A stretch of 60,000 bases of DNA from Zygnema cylindricum (lineage: Eukaryota; Streptophyta; Zygnematophyceae; Zygnematales; Zygnemataceae), in the NCBI GenBank assembly GCA_037447655.1, contig JBBHKE010000409.1:241616-301615 (forward strand), read 5' to 3'. Numbering within the stretch: the stretch's first letter is position 1; every line of letters starts with the position of its first letter. The translations under genes and the position numbers were made by a program. Shown here piece after piece: positions 1 to 11,839 of this stretch. The notes beneath the pieces were generated by a model. The model was not told the DNA's origin and did no database searches. It worked only from the letters and a program-made list of their open reading frames with translations.

Positions 1-3000
1 CACTGACGACGTTCGATCCCTAGGATTAAGTCAGTTACACCCAGCTCATCGAATGCTTGTAACACTATTAATTACCAGGCCACACATTCACTGATACGTT
101 GTCATTGAAGGGGGGAGAAAGTCATCAAGACACTAACTTTGGAAAACGTATTTGAGGTTCAGAAAACAAAAGAAAGATGAAAGGTATGGTGCACCAAAAA
201 AAACATCGACGTAACATTTCAGAAAGCACAGGTTTTGCGAATGAATACAAAACAGGCATTTAACAGGAACAAAACCTGACAGCATGCACCCACAACGATG
301 GCATTTGGAAACCATGTTATGCAGGAAAGGACGCTCATTACTTCACTAAGGAACACAATACAGTGGACCAAATCACAAGGACACATAACAAATTGACATA
401 GTAGAGCACAAGAGATGCCTTGGAGAATACGTCGGGGATGGAAAAAACAAAACTTAACAGGTTTTGAATGAACGGAATAAACAGCTTTGCAGGTTTTTAA
501 ATGTGATTAAGGCATTTATGACCAAATTGCCTCTATGAAGTAATAAAATTTCTGCAAGCTCCAAAAATGAAGTCAACAAACCACAGGTAAAATGAGGCAA
601 ACAGAACTAAGGTTAACATGATAAAGCTACCAAACAACATTCACATAATTATAAGGAAGTATTTTACCATAAATTTTAGCCTTCATCAAGCTGATGTCAA
701 GGAGAAGCAAGAGGTCAGACGACATACCTTCATGGTCATGTAGTCACGGCTCAAAATGTAACGGCCTCCCCTCGCAAACTTGATATCCGATATGGATGCA
801 ATAATTTCTGAGAAGAAGGAACGGCTGCCAGGAGCCTCTTGCTCCTCAAACCTGCAAGAAACGCAATATGTGTAATTAATACAGCCCTGACAAATAAACC
901 AGCAAGAGGCTATTCCTCCAACATGACAATCAACATCATGTTATACACAAGGACGGGGTTCTGGAGATGATTCCTCCTCAAAAAAGAAAATGAGCCAGTC
1001 AGTTTCCATAAGGACTGGCCATCAGTAAACCGAAAACCTAACACCAATTTTCGGCAAATTACCAGGTATACCATGACATGATGAACAATGTGACCCAAGC
1101 CGTGCTCACTTAGCAAGGCACATGGCAAGCATCCATAAAGAGCCATGTAAAGGGGGAAAATGTAATAAAATCGAAGACTCGCACATTTTAGCATGTTGAT
1201 CGCAGAGAGCTGACTGTCGCATATCGAGCAGGCGAATGCTGCCTTTTGAAGAGCTAAATGCAAGGGTAGAACAGTCCCAAGGGTGAAACTCCGCGGACGT
1301 TATTACCTCTGAAATACAAAGGAACATGCCCAGAGTCGCACATCAAACACTCAAAAATATTCCTTGTGAATCATACAAGGACAACAGCCAGCAAAGCAAA
1401 GACAAAAAATTACAGCCACATTGACTTGTCAAACATGTTCAAATGAGATGCAGCAGGCAGATTGCCTGAGATCCAAGAAATGAGAGAGCAAGAAAATAAG
1501 TAGTAATGTAATCGCAGCACAGAGCCTCATCGAGAAGGAGAAAGAGCAAAAGATGGCTAATAATAACCACACCTGTCAGATCTTCCATGTTAGGCGGCTT
1601 GATATCCACAATGTTGAAGCTTTGATCACTAATCTCCAGATTCCAGAGGTTGATACGCAAGTCATCTGCTGAAATGTATGTCTCCCCATCACTGCAGAGA
1701 AAACAAAACTATGCATAAAGCTAATGTATATGCAACACTTCATGGCTAAATTGTAAATGCAATTTATCTTCAATTTTGATCAACAAACACAGGACTTTGC
1801 ACATTAGTGTTTGGTAATTCAAAATCCATCATTTTCCGAACCATGGTTGCAACAGGTTTCAGGTGCTTGAACCAGGGGTGATACAAACATACCTATTGGT
1901 AGATATTGAGTTGATATGATAGGCATGGGCATTAGAATATACTCGACGACACCTCGCTACCAAAGCCGATTCAGTGCTAGTCACCTGCAAACACCCATTC
2001 AAAACAATACAAAAGCAATAAGTACCCTAGCCCTAACATCTCTCGAAAGTGTCATGCAGCCATCACCTGCAAGAAAATTTTGCATTCAACAGCAAATGCA
2101 AGAAGGTTATCAAAATTTTAAAAGGAAACGATCAGGGATTGCTCTTTCTTACCGTTGGGAGTCGCAAAGACGAAAATCCCTCGGGAGGATAGACAAGGTC
2201 GCTACTAACAGAGAAAGTGGGACGGCGTACAGCTGAAGGCCCGGCAACAATCCCATTAGGTCCCATGCGAGGATAAATGCCCCTTGGGCTCAAACTGGGG
2301 GCTGGATTACTGGCGCCTGGAGCCAGAGTGGGGTTTTGAGATCCTCCATTACTTGTAGGTCGCACAGGAGGACAGTTGAAATTGGACACCATCTTCACTT
2401 TTTTCTCAAACACCTGAGACCTCCCCACACAGATCTCCTTGCACCTCAGGTGTTTGTTGATTCTACTCCAGTTTACAATCATATCGATATAAAACAAGCT
2501 AACAATCTTGAAAAGAAAATCAGTCTTTACAGCTTTTCTTGTGGTCTATGCATGATCCTGCACAACACTTTGATTTATGTCTAAATCACCTTTTCTATTC
2601 CAGTTTCACCTGCTATAAAAGAGAATCTATTATTCAACGCACACAAAATTCAGAGTAACAATTCAGACAAAAACAACCTAAAAACTCACTAAACACTCCG
2701 TAAAAGACTGACCTTTTTTAACTGCGTAGAAACATCACAATAGATGTGACGACCAGCCAGTGTACAAAGCATAAACAATGGTATACATACTTGCAAAAGT
2801 TTCCCTTTTTTATTCAAAATGCGCTATGAACCTCTTACCTTCCATAATTTGATCGTTTTATCATTTGTGGACAACAAAAACCGGGCGCCACCTCCTATAT
2901 GACACCATCGTATCTTGTTGATCTTTTCTTCTATCTCTAAGCTCTTGAGGTAGTCAAACTGCATGGCCAACCCCATCATCCAGAATTCTCTGATCAGATA

Positions 3001-4330
3001 TTTTTTCCAAAATGATAATCCTGTCAAAAGACAATGATGTGTTCACAAACAGAAAGAGGGGTCATATGCGCTCAAGAGAGCAGCCTAAATTAAAATTACC
3101 AAGCATTAATACTCTGTGAACACCTGCGATTTAAAAAAACCAATTTCCAGAGCTACCATCCACGACATGCCACCCTTTAGAGTCACTTTCCCGTACCTCA
3201 CTACAGCAAAAAGAAACTAGTGTGGCCACCCGCTTAGGACTCCTCAGAAAAAAATTGAACAAGGGTACCTACGGCTAATGACTCTAAAACAAGAAAAGGC
3301 GGTCTCCTAAGAAATCCGCAGAGAAATGTCAGAAAAATGCCAATAGAATGTGAGGAAAATGTGAGAATGAAAGAAAAATGTCAGAAAAATGTCAAAAAAT
3401 GTGAGAAAAATATACCTCTGGCTCATGACTTTGAAACTCCGTTGAATAACGATAATCAATCTGTCGTTGAGCAGGTGAATCTGACCTCTCCAGTTCCCGA
3501 CGTGTCCGAGACTGCAAAATGAATTCTGAAATGAAATGAGACGAACAGACCAAATTCTTTGACTATCATCTGTACTATCATTTACACAATCATCTATACT
3601 GTAAATCGTACCAGCCACGTGCGCACCCTAAAGAACAGATTACCATACCTAAGGGCTGAAAAAAACGGGAATAAGGCAGAAATTTATATATTCTAAAGCA
3701 AAACAACGTAAAGGCGTAATTCAGCACATTGCAGTACAAGAACATTAGCAAAAATCCAGTGACTAAAATGACTGAAGGGAGAACAAAAGACATACATCTC
3801 TGCTGTCTACGCGCTCAAAAAGAACAACACGCCCTCCACGATCCCCTGTGGCCAAATGCTCGCCAGTCTTATCGAATTCAATAGGAGGAGGCGACCGAGA
3901 TGATGAAATTTGAAAGCGCGCCGATGCCCGATGCTGAGCGCCGGATTTGATTTCGCGCGCCAGCGCGCGCAGCGCCTCTTTCCTGATCCAATGATCCTTA
4001 ATCTTGAGAGGAACCTAAACTGTAATTTTTAACCATGACTCAAGCTTAACGCGAAATGCTGTAATCCATTTTCACACATATCAAAGAATCGCGAATGGCA
4101 ATGATGCCCTAAATGTATGACTACAGAGAATTTGTGAAAGGCCTTGTTGATTATCACATTAGCACTTCCTCATGAAACTACCACTTTGTAATGTACGAAG
4201 AAGCGTGCATGGCGATGAAGCTTTATCAACGGTTTTGCAATTTATAAAGTTGCTGATTTACCTTCCTGTACTTCTCCAGCTGCTCTTTCTCCAAAAACTG
4301 CCCAAACCCATTCTAGGGAGCAGGAGCTCC
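1..4330 (-). CDS. PP2A regulatory subunit B55 (WD40), 3' end off window
   Basis: This encodes the B55 (PR55) WD40 propeller that targets protein phosphatase 2A to substrates. Eight exons read on the minus strand with consistent phase and GT-AG borders: 3796-about 3890, 3416-3511, 2839-2958, 2153-2413, 1893-1984, 1573-1691, 1185-1308 and 728-851. Diagnostic B55 motifs are [69 protein letters not shown] and [17 protein letters not shown]. Exon 2153-2413 holds a Ser/Pro-rich insert where plant B55 proteins have theirs, and it ends in SSLRLPT like them. The remaining WD repeats should lie left of position 1; I saw no exon in 1-727. At the N terminus, [18 protein letters not shown] is readable at 4262-4318, but it does not join cleanly to the next exon (see findings). 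Family identity is very sure; the start codon is unresolved. Confidence 0.93.
3313..3413. repeat. Degenerate 11-12 bp tandem repeat at a B55 splice donor
   Basis: About eight units resembling AGAAAAATGTC run up to the exon ending at 3416. In the sense of the gene they start directly after the splice donor (GT at 3415-3414), so they form the first 100 nt of that intron. This is seen directly. Confidence 0.8.
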
Positions 4331-6203
4331 AGTACTTAGAGCAGGCGGAGAGTTTGGCTTGCAGTCATCCTTGCAACCTGTTCCGTAATGCCTCCAGCTG
4401 TTCAGGAATCAAACTTGCTAATTTTTAGCACTAAACTTTTAAGTATTATGGTTGTTGCAGTCCACTTAGCCACAGAGAGATAACAACAACACCATGCTCA
4501 ATTACCAAAACTACTTTACTATTGCTATTATGACTGTGACTTTCTTTGCATGTTTAAATAATCCGCGGTGGTGCAGATAAAGGCACAGGAAGGGCAGTTT
4601 GCCCTTCGCTGCCACTCTACCAATCACACCATTAAAGACCAAAACGAGCTTAGACCTAACAAACCGATGATGAGCTCGTTATGCAACCTAATTGGCGTGA
4701 CGTCACGTGCGTTATTGACTAGGCAGTCTGGCCATGTATGGAAACAGGAACCGCTTTCAGGCATTGTGATTCAGAAACAAGCTGCTGGAAAGTATGATGA
4801 GCTACGGTAGCATGACATTTCATATTTTTCACTTTTCCAGCTACATCACTTTTCAGCAAGACAGAAAACTCAGAAAAGACGAAGCGTGACGTGAGCAGAG
4901 GTACTCCTTGAAGACAGGACACAAAATCATTTTGTTGGCAACTAGGTTACGACGCGGCGCACCGCGCTCGATTTGTCTTCTACCCCGCAGACAGCTGCAC
5001 TCTTCCCAGTATTCTCCGGCAACCGAGTCTGAAAAGATTTTGAGATTGCGACGTACCATATATATGTGCAAGTCTTCCGTAAATGCTCAAATCTGTACGA
5101 ATAACATGGGGATATAGATGGCAACCTGATTGGCGAATGTATCCAAGGGTCAATGTACGTGTTTGTGATTAGAGGGGTACATGTGTCACGCAGTAAAATG
5201 TACTATTTACGTACTTCTGTGTACAACTCTGTAAAGTTTGAGCGTTTGACGCTGCGTAGTTTGTCACCAGTACGAACAAAATGGTCGCCACTGATGGTAG
5301 GATGTCGGTTACAAGGATCACAGAAAGTACACACGCGGATGGATTTCTTTGAGTCATCTGTACGACATGAGTTGTCTTGACTGGAGAGAGGGAGAGCAGG
5401 GCACAAGGCCGCTATTTTGCTTCTCGACTCTCGACGGTCATGCAGTTCATAGTTCTGACTTTCAGAGTTCGCAGCAATAAATATGTAGTACTGCGTAAGT
5501 GCGTAACCATAAAATGTATCATTGTCAGTCCATAGCGTATTGTGGAATACGTCATGATTTTTTTTTCTGCGATATAATTTTGGTTCGTGGCAAAGTGCTA
5601 CACGACATATTTTGACCCGTAAAAAATGTAGGACCGCGTGGCAAGTCATAACGGGACATAAAATTTGGTAAGATTGTGTCCCTCAAATAGTCTGACCACG
5701 CGCTGAAAACTGTATGGCAGCTGGCATATTCAATGGTTTAACTGTACTTCTATGTACATTCGGAATCTTCGTACAAAAATGTAGCATTCACCGGTTTGTC
5801 GCACACGCCATTTCCATGTGTTTTGTCAGGTAAAGTACGGTCGATATAGCTTTTCACATCCCGCGAATATAATTGTCGTTATTCAAAAACTATCCCCCGT
5901 TTTCTGGTTACCGTACTACTAGTACGAACCTGTGCTCATGCGCATCTCATCATTGGCCGTTGGAACATCGGAACATATCCTATCCGTCAAAACTCAAAAG
6001 TCCCATCTGGACAGACAGCTAAGATTTGCGCGAGCGTCATCGAATGCTTTCTAACCACGTGGGCGCAAACCCTAACTTTTTTTTCGCCATAGGCTCCTCT
6101 CCGTGGAACCGGGAAGGTCGATTTTCAATGAAGCTCGTGTAAGTTGTAACTTCTGACGGTCGAATTTCAGTTTCAGTTCCAGCTCATTCACACGTGTGGA
6201 TCA
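4331..6203. other. Intergenic region between divergent B55 and agmatinase genes
   Basis: The minus-strand B55 gene and the plus-strand agmatinase gene diverge from here, so both promoters should lie in it. Any upstream B55 exon would also be here. Short ORFs occur, but none has recognisable protein character. The stretch 5040-5900 is unusually rich in GTAC and GTACG words, as are other non-genic parts of the window. I see no clear TATA element that I would place with confidence. Confidence 0.6.
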
Positions 6204-8188
6204 ATGGCGACATGTACGAACATAGCTGCACCATCCGTACTATCCCGCTCTCTTCTTTTTCTCACCTTCTCTCTCTCTCTCCTCTCTCCAACCCACGGCA
6301 ACCCTCTCCCTCTCCCTCTCTCTTCCCCCCCCCTCCTCCGAGCTTACTCTCCCAGTTTTTCGCATGGTTCTCCGAAATATCGCCCAACGGACGCTCTCGT
6401 CTCTCCTCGCTTTTCAGGCATCCGTACATTTGCTCGCCTTCCGTACCTTCCGTACAGCAATGAAAGTTCTCTGTCCGATATTGACGTCGCGGTCGTCGGT
6501 ATCCCTTTCGATACCGGATCTACTTTTAAAATCGGCGCCCGATTCGGTCCCGAATCTATCCGGTCCGCTTCGGCTATTCTTCGTCCGTACAACCCCGATC
6601 TGTCCGTACACACGCTGGAAATTTTATCCTGCGTCGACTACGGTGACGCTGACGTGGCACCTGGATTCATAGAAGCGAGCTACGACCGAATCGGAAGCTT
6701 CCTCGAACCTCTGGTGAATGCAGGAATCATATTTTTAGGGTTAGGAGGAGACCACTCCGTTTCTTTAGCAGAAATTAGGATTTTGTCCAAAGTTCACGGT
6801 CCTCTTGCTCTTGTCCATTTTGATTCCCATAGCGACCTTTGGGATTCGTACTTTGGTTTTAAATATACGCACGGAACTCCCTTTAGAAGAGCAGTAGAAG
6901 AAGGACTTATAATTCCTCATTTGTCGATTCAGGTAGGTATGCGAGGCCCGGTGTATAGTCCTGAAGATGTTTCTATGGCTGACAAATTAGGGTTTAAGGT
7001 TCTTACCACCCGGGAACTGTTGGAGTTAAGTCCTATGGAGCTTGGAAATATGGTGCGAAAGCGAGTGGGAAATGCTAAAGCGTTTCTTTCTTTTGACGTT
7101 GACTTTTTTGATCCTGCTTTTGCACCAGGTTTGTACGGCTCTAAAACCCTAAAAAACCTTGAACACCTCAAAAATCCCGAGTAGCTCACTAAACCCTAGA
7201 AAACTTCTCAAGAACCTTGAGAAAACGCTTGAGCCCTTAAAAACTTCTTTAGTCTCTTTTGTTTTTTCTTTTTTTAGGCTATAAAAGCCAATGTTGTTTC
7301 GTTTGATTCATCTTCAATACGTGGATGTTTAGGTCTTAGTATTTTGTCCATTTGTGGTTGGTAGGTATGGCATCGAAGTGATGGAAGAAACTCTAACATC
7401 AGGCTAGTTTTAGTTTTATTTTTAGTTTTGTTTGTTCCAATTTGTCACTTGTTTTAGTTCTCTTTTTTTCTCCTTTGGTTGTTGGACTCTTTCAAACCTT
7501 ATAACCTAATCGAACGGCGTCGAATTTCCTTGAGGAGATTCTTGTAGGACTCAAAAGTAAGAACAACTTAGGTTAGTGAAATGATTAACAAAACCTCGCA
7601 AAAGTTTGCGAAATTTCAATGGCGGCATTCTTAGAATTTTTTATCAAAGCGTAGTTGAATCCGACTAATGTTTGTATACCCATTCAAGTGTCAAATTCCC
7701 ATTTTTGCATTCATATACGTGTCAAGGACAATTTTGGATCCTTCACTTGCAAGTCTCGAACTCTTTGCCATCGTGCCGTGATCCTTAAATCCTCGTCCTT
7801 TATCTGATCCTCGAATGTTCGATTTTCTTACGTCATTTTATTCTTAAGATTTGAGCACTTTTTCCTTCATCCTCTAAAGTCCCACTATAGTTCTTTCTGA
7901 AGTAACCATACTTATTGGTAGTGTATATGTTGGTTGAACTTTCCGTCTACCATAGGCACAGGTACACCTGAAGTTGGAGGGCCAACCATGTTTCAGGGCC
8001 TCGCGTACTTAAAAGCATGTACAGGTATTACCTGGGTGGGGGCGGATGTGGTGGAGGTTTTACCTTCCTTAGACCCTTCTCAAATAACGGCCCACGCTGC
8101 GGCTCAGGTTGGCTTTGAAATATTGTCTCTTATCGCACTTCAAACGAAATCGATAGTAGATGCAAACAAGGATAAATGGGAGTTATAG
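6204..8188 (+). CDS. Agmatinase-family ureohydrolase (two exons)
   Basis: This is predicted to hydrolyse agmatine, or a related guanidino compound, to putrescine and urea using a binuclear Mn centre. Exons are 6204-7128 and 7956-8188; the junction rebuilds the APGTGTPEVGG active-site loop in frame, giving 385 residues. Metal-binding motifs are all present: GGDHS near residue 180, HFDSHSD near 206, and SFDVDFFDPAFAPG near 296-308. HGTPFRRAVEEG is the usual bacterial SpeB pattern. The first ~32 residues are hydrophobic (SRSLLFLTFSLSLLSPTHG) and look like a signal or targeting peptide. Residues 33-75 are Pro/Ser rich, so the mature enzyme probably begins near residue 75. Plant arginase/ARGAH-type motifs are absent. 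Substrate is inferred from the family; arginase, guanidinobutyrase or proclavaminate amidinohydrolase activity is not excluded. Confidence 0.92.
7135..7260. repeat. Degenerate AAAACCTT-type repeat at the start of the agmatinase intron
   Basis: Variants of AAAACCCT, AAAAACCTTGA and CTCAAGAACCTTGAG follow one another within a few bases of the donor at 7129. The remainder of the 827-nt intron (7261-7955) is ordinary AT-rich sequence with no ORF of note. Confidence 0.6.
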
Positions 8189-9465
8189 TTGAAAGTTGGT
8201 ATTGTAATAATGGTTGTACGGTAGTATCAGTTTTCCAAAATTTAGGTTGTAAATGTCACTTTGTTTTTCGTTGCTAGGTTGTTGAATAATTCTTTAGTTG
8301 TGGGAATATAGAAATGTTATTTGTGGATGTAAATAGTTTCACGATTGGTTGGTTTTATAGCTTGTTTGATCAAGCTGGAAGAATTAGACATAAGTAGTGA
8401 TTGTTTCCTTTGTTGGAAATGTAATTAGTGTGGTTTGGCATATAGCAGATTTGGTTTGCGAATAAAGTTGATTTTGTAATGTAGTCAGTATCTTAAGATT
8501 GGCAACAGAAGGCAGTAATGAGAAAATGAGATACCTGTCCCTGGATTTGCGTTGGTAAAATTAATTCAAGCGAAATGTTTATCTAGGATCCTGATGTCGG
8601 AATGGATTTGTCACAAGCAAGTTTGGTATTATAACTGGCTTGGCATGTTTATGACATGGTTCCAATGCATCTATACCTTTGTATTAATGTGGCGGTGAAC
8701 ACTTATTTTCTTAACACAATTGGTTGACTATAGTTATCTGCAGTTAGCCAGTGTTCGTTTTGTTGCTGTGAACTACGCCTTAGCCTTTTATATTTTTAGT
8801 TATAGTATTTTTTATTTTTTTCTAGTTATTAAAGTTATCAACTCGTATTTGCTAGCCGGGTTTTTGACACAAATAAATCCTCTATTAGCACTAATAATTC
8901 CACTCTAACAATTTCGAAAGGCTTCCTGTAATTGGTGGCCCAGCGAACGATTCACTTGCAAACGATTCTTAATTGTTTCACCGATTTTTGCTACTAGATA
9001 CAAAATCAAATGACAACCAAAATTACTCTTTTCATATTCTTGGAGGAAAAGAAAAGCACTCAAATAATTGTTGACAGGAGAAAGCATCTTGGCGCTTCAA
9101 ACGAGCTTTTATATCTCAGCTAAGCTCACCATAAATAATAAAAAGAGAGAAAAAAGAACCATCGAACAAAAAAACATAACAGTCATCAGCACATACTCTC
9201 CATGCCGTAAAACGACAACAATTAAACTCAACTTATTCACTGTAAATAGTCGTATTCAAATATATAAATACAAAATGAAGAAAAAAAACTCTCTAGGAAT
9301 CAAATGATTAATAAGTCTACACTTCAACAAATGTACATCGACAAAAAAAAAAAAAAAAAACAGCAGGAGAGATGAATTTCCCAAAATCTCTCTCTGTTTC
9401 ACTCTGGCTCCATAAATTTCAGAAATCCCTGCATATCTTAACACTGCATCTCATTTGTATATCCC
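8189..9465. other. Intergenic AT-rich DNA
   Basis: This is the 3' flank of the agmatinase gene followed by unremarkable AT-rich DNA. It includes an A18 run at 9343-9360. I see no coding exon or element end here. Confidence 0.6.
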
Positions 9466-9528
9466 TCCCCCTCCCCCTCCCCTCTCCCTTCCCTCCTCCC
9501 CTTCCTCCCCCCTCCTCCCTCTCCCTTC
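9466..9528. repeat. C-rich polypyrimidine tract
   Basis: Runs of CCCTCCCC-type sequence cover about 60 bp. The complementary strand has many G runs and could form a quadruplex. It abuts the direct repeat that begins near 9520. Confidence 0.8.
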
Positions 9529-9690
9529 CGAAAGGTAGCGAGGAATATCTTCTTGCTTGTAAAGTGATTCTTGAAGGATTTGCAAAACCTAGCAAGAGTA
9601 CGGAAGCAGCACCTTCAAGAGGAAAAACCGTACGCTTCTCATTGGCTGATTACCAATTACATCGACGCGATTATTGGAGTTACTGGCAAG
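9520..9690 (+). repeat. Direct repeat a, copy 1
   Basis: This ~170-bp sequence begins CTCCCTTCCGAAAGGTAGCG and recurs at 11840-12014 in the same orientation with only a few differences. The second copy carries an extra ~13-15 nt that duplicates a GTACGGAAGC-containing stretch. The two copies flank the left segmental duplication and the retrotransposon fragment. Confidence 0.85.
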
Positions 9691-9699
9691 TAAGTTCAG

Positions 9700-10262
9700 G
9701 CTAGTAAGTACCGAACACCATGTATCGCTATTAGCGTTAATATCAAATTTGCCAGTTAAAACATCTTTTCTCCGTACACATTTGTCCGATTTTCAATTTG
9801 AGACCGCCAATCGGACACTGAAAATCTTGATTTTCAATCGCAGCCGTCAGATCTACGATCCGACATGTGTGTACGGAGAAAAGATGTTTTATTAGGTGGC
9901 GAAAAAAACATAACTAATAGCGATACACGGTGTAATTGAACAAAAAAAGGAAAAACATTATATTATCAAAACCGCGATAAACAATGTACGAATTATCGTA
10001 AACGTTGCCGTTACTCCCTATGACGTGATGTGAGGGTCTTTGTGACGTGACCCGTTACAGAATCGGTCATGTGGAAAGCGACGAAGATTGAGGACCAGTC
10101 ATTGTATCAGAACAAGAACTGTACCAAATGCAAGGAGACGTGACCGAAATGTTTTACATTACGGAATTATCCACTATATGCATTAGACTCGAAAGAGAAT
10201 CAAAGGAGACATATGTGTACTAACGTGTACAAAAGTATGCAAATGTACACAAATCCCCCTTG
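9700..10262 (+). repeat. Segmental direct duplication, left copy, first part
   Basis: This matches 14258-14822 base for base over most of its length. The shared part includes a small inverted-repeat element, the phrase GATTGAGGACCAGTCATTGT, and the tail AAAAGTATGCAAAT. The left copy then diverges into the retrotransposon fragment, whereas the right copy has 239 bp of unrelated DNA. Confidence 0.85.
9714..9934. mobile_element. Small inverted-repeat element (TACACC family), about 220 bp
   Basis: The left end ACACCATGTATCGCTATTAG is mirrored by the right end CTAATAGCGATACACGGTGT. Internally a second inverted pair is built on TCCGTACACA..TTGTCCGAT and its complement, so the whole element can fold back. 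It has no coding capacity. It is one of about ten related elements in the window. Confidence 0.85.
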
Positions 10263-10291
10263 TTACAAAATCTGTTGAGTGTGTCCAGGAA

Positions 10292-11152
10292 TTGATTTCT
10301 GATCGGGTTGTCGCCGCCATTAAATCCGACCTTCTCAAAGCGTTTCCTTTCGATTCTTCGCGTGCCCGTCTTCTCTCTTGTGGTGGACTTGGTTCTGGCT
10401 CTTGGCTTTTCGCCACACCTATTTTGGCCACTCTCCGATTTTCACCTGTTCAATTCACCTCCGCCCTCCGATTTCGCCTTGGCCTCCCCCATCCTCTTTT
10501 ACTTGGCTTTCTTGTTTTTGCATGTGGTCGTGTCTTGGGGCCCGATGGTGTCCATTTGCTTTGTTGCTCCCATGGGGGAGATTTGATCCAGGCGCATGAC
10601 ACTATTCGCGACACCATTGCGACTATCGCTTCGGAAGGGGGCTTTCTTGAGCGTCAAGAGGTTTCTCACATTATTCCCTCGCGTCGGATCGATGTTGTTT
10701 TGCTTGATGGTGCTCGTTGCATCTTCGGTGATATTTTTCGGGCAAACCCTACTTCAGCTACAGTTGTTGGTCAGGTGGCTCGACATGTTGGGGTGGCAGC
10801 TCGTGATGTAGCTAAGGCAAAGGAGTGTGATTATGCCCACCAGGACCCTATGTATGACTTTATTCCGATGGTGATCGAGATCTTTGGTTGTTTAGGTGTT
10901 GCACTGGACATTGGTTGTTTCTCCGTACTTGTGCTCGATGTGCTTTTGAGCGACGAGGACCTGGGAGCCCTCCTCCTTCGTTCTTACTTCTTTTTATCGT
11001 CAACGCTTATCGATGGCTTTACAGCGAATGCAGGCTTCTATTATCCTCCGATCAGCTGTTGGGGTTATGGATCGTCGTCGTGTTCCGGAACTCCCCCAAC
11101 GTGCTCCCCCAGGCTCGGGGGACTTACAGGGTTGCTATTCGTAGATATTTAA
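10292..11152 (+). pseudogene. 5'-truncated non-LTR retrotransposon: C-terminal zinc-knuckle/endonuclease-like tail
   Basis: The 286-codon frame has the order seen after the reverse transcriptase of many algal and plant non-LTR elements. First comes a leader like RARLLSCGGLGSGSWL, then TSALRFRLGLP, then a Cys/His knuckle (ACGRVLGPDGVHLLCCSHGG), then HDTIRDTIATIASEGGF. The expected nuclease block follows with RRIDVVLLDG. The end is KAKECDYAHQDPMYDFIPM. No reverse transcriptase precedes it, so it is a truncated copy. The typical tail ALQRMQASIILRSAV appears near 11020 in another frame, indicating at least one frameshift. Assignment to an R2-like class with a restriction-like endonuclease is by family resemblance; no target site was identified. 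Confidence 0.72.
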
Positions 11153-11221
11153 TTGATTTGGGGTTGGGGTTGAAGTTTTGGTTTTCTGAGTTGTCGTGCT
11201 TTTCATTTTGAGTATTTGGAT

Positions 11222-11836
11222 CTAGAAAAGAAACAAGAAGCAAGTTTGAGATAAAAAGCAATGACATTGTAGCAAAAATGTACCTAAAGAAATCCATGTA
11301 GACACGACATATGACGATGCAAACTCATGTGCGCATTCACGGAAGAAAGCGGGAAAGCTACACCGCTAATCGTTATTGGTGTTAAATTTTTTTCGCCACT
11401 TAAAACATCTTTCTCCGTGCACACTTGTCGGATTGTTAATCAGATACAGCCAGTAGGAGGGTGAGAATCTTGCTTTCCAATAGCAACCATCGGATCGACA
11501 ATCCGACAAGTGTGCACGAAGATCAAATTTCAAAGATATTTGCCAATAATCAATGGCATTCGTATAAATGTGTTTCAGTTGTATCAATGGAATATAGAGT
11601 AATCAAAGACTTTAGTTGATAAACTTTGAGAAACAAAATATGGCATCCATGAAAATTAGCAATTGTTGAAAGTGAATGGATTGAAAAAGCAAGAAAAAGA
11701 AAAAACAGAAATGAGTGAGAATTGCTTTGTTGATTTTTTTTCAAATGGTGCGTCCACATTTGTTCCATACTCAGTTTGAAACTGATGAGTTTTTGAATCT
11801 GGTTATGGCATTTTTCTCTCTTCTTTTTCTCTTCTT
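11222..11836 (+). repeat. Segmental direct duplication, left copy, second part
   Basis: Colinear with 15062-15683, starting at AAAGAAACAAGAAGCAAG and ending near GGTTATGGCATTTTTCTCTC. It contains the half element at 11359-11530. Confidence 0.85.
11359..11530. mobile_element. Small inverted-repeat element, right terminus missing
   Basis: It starts with TACACCGCTAATCGTTATTG. The internal arms are CGTGCACACTTGTCGGATTG and the complementary CAATCCGACAAGTGTGCACG (11417-11520). The usual right end (CGGTGTA) is not found, so the copy is truncated. The duplicate at 15209 is truncated in the same place, so the loss preceded the duplication. Confidence 0.75.
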
Positions 11837-11839
11837 TGT

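Noticed and set aside
6344-6672. ORFs overlapping the agmatinase 5' part in other frames
   Set aside because: They are shadows of the agmatinase coding exon, which carries all catalytic motifs.
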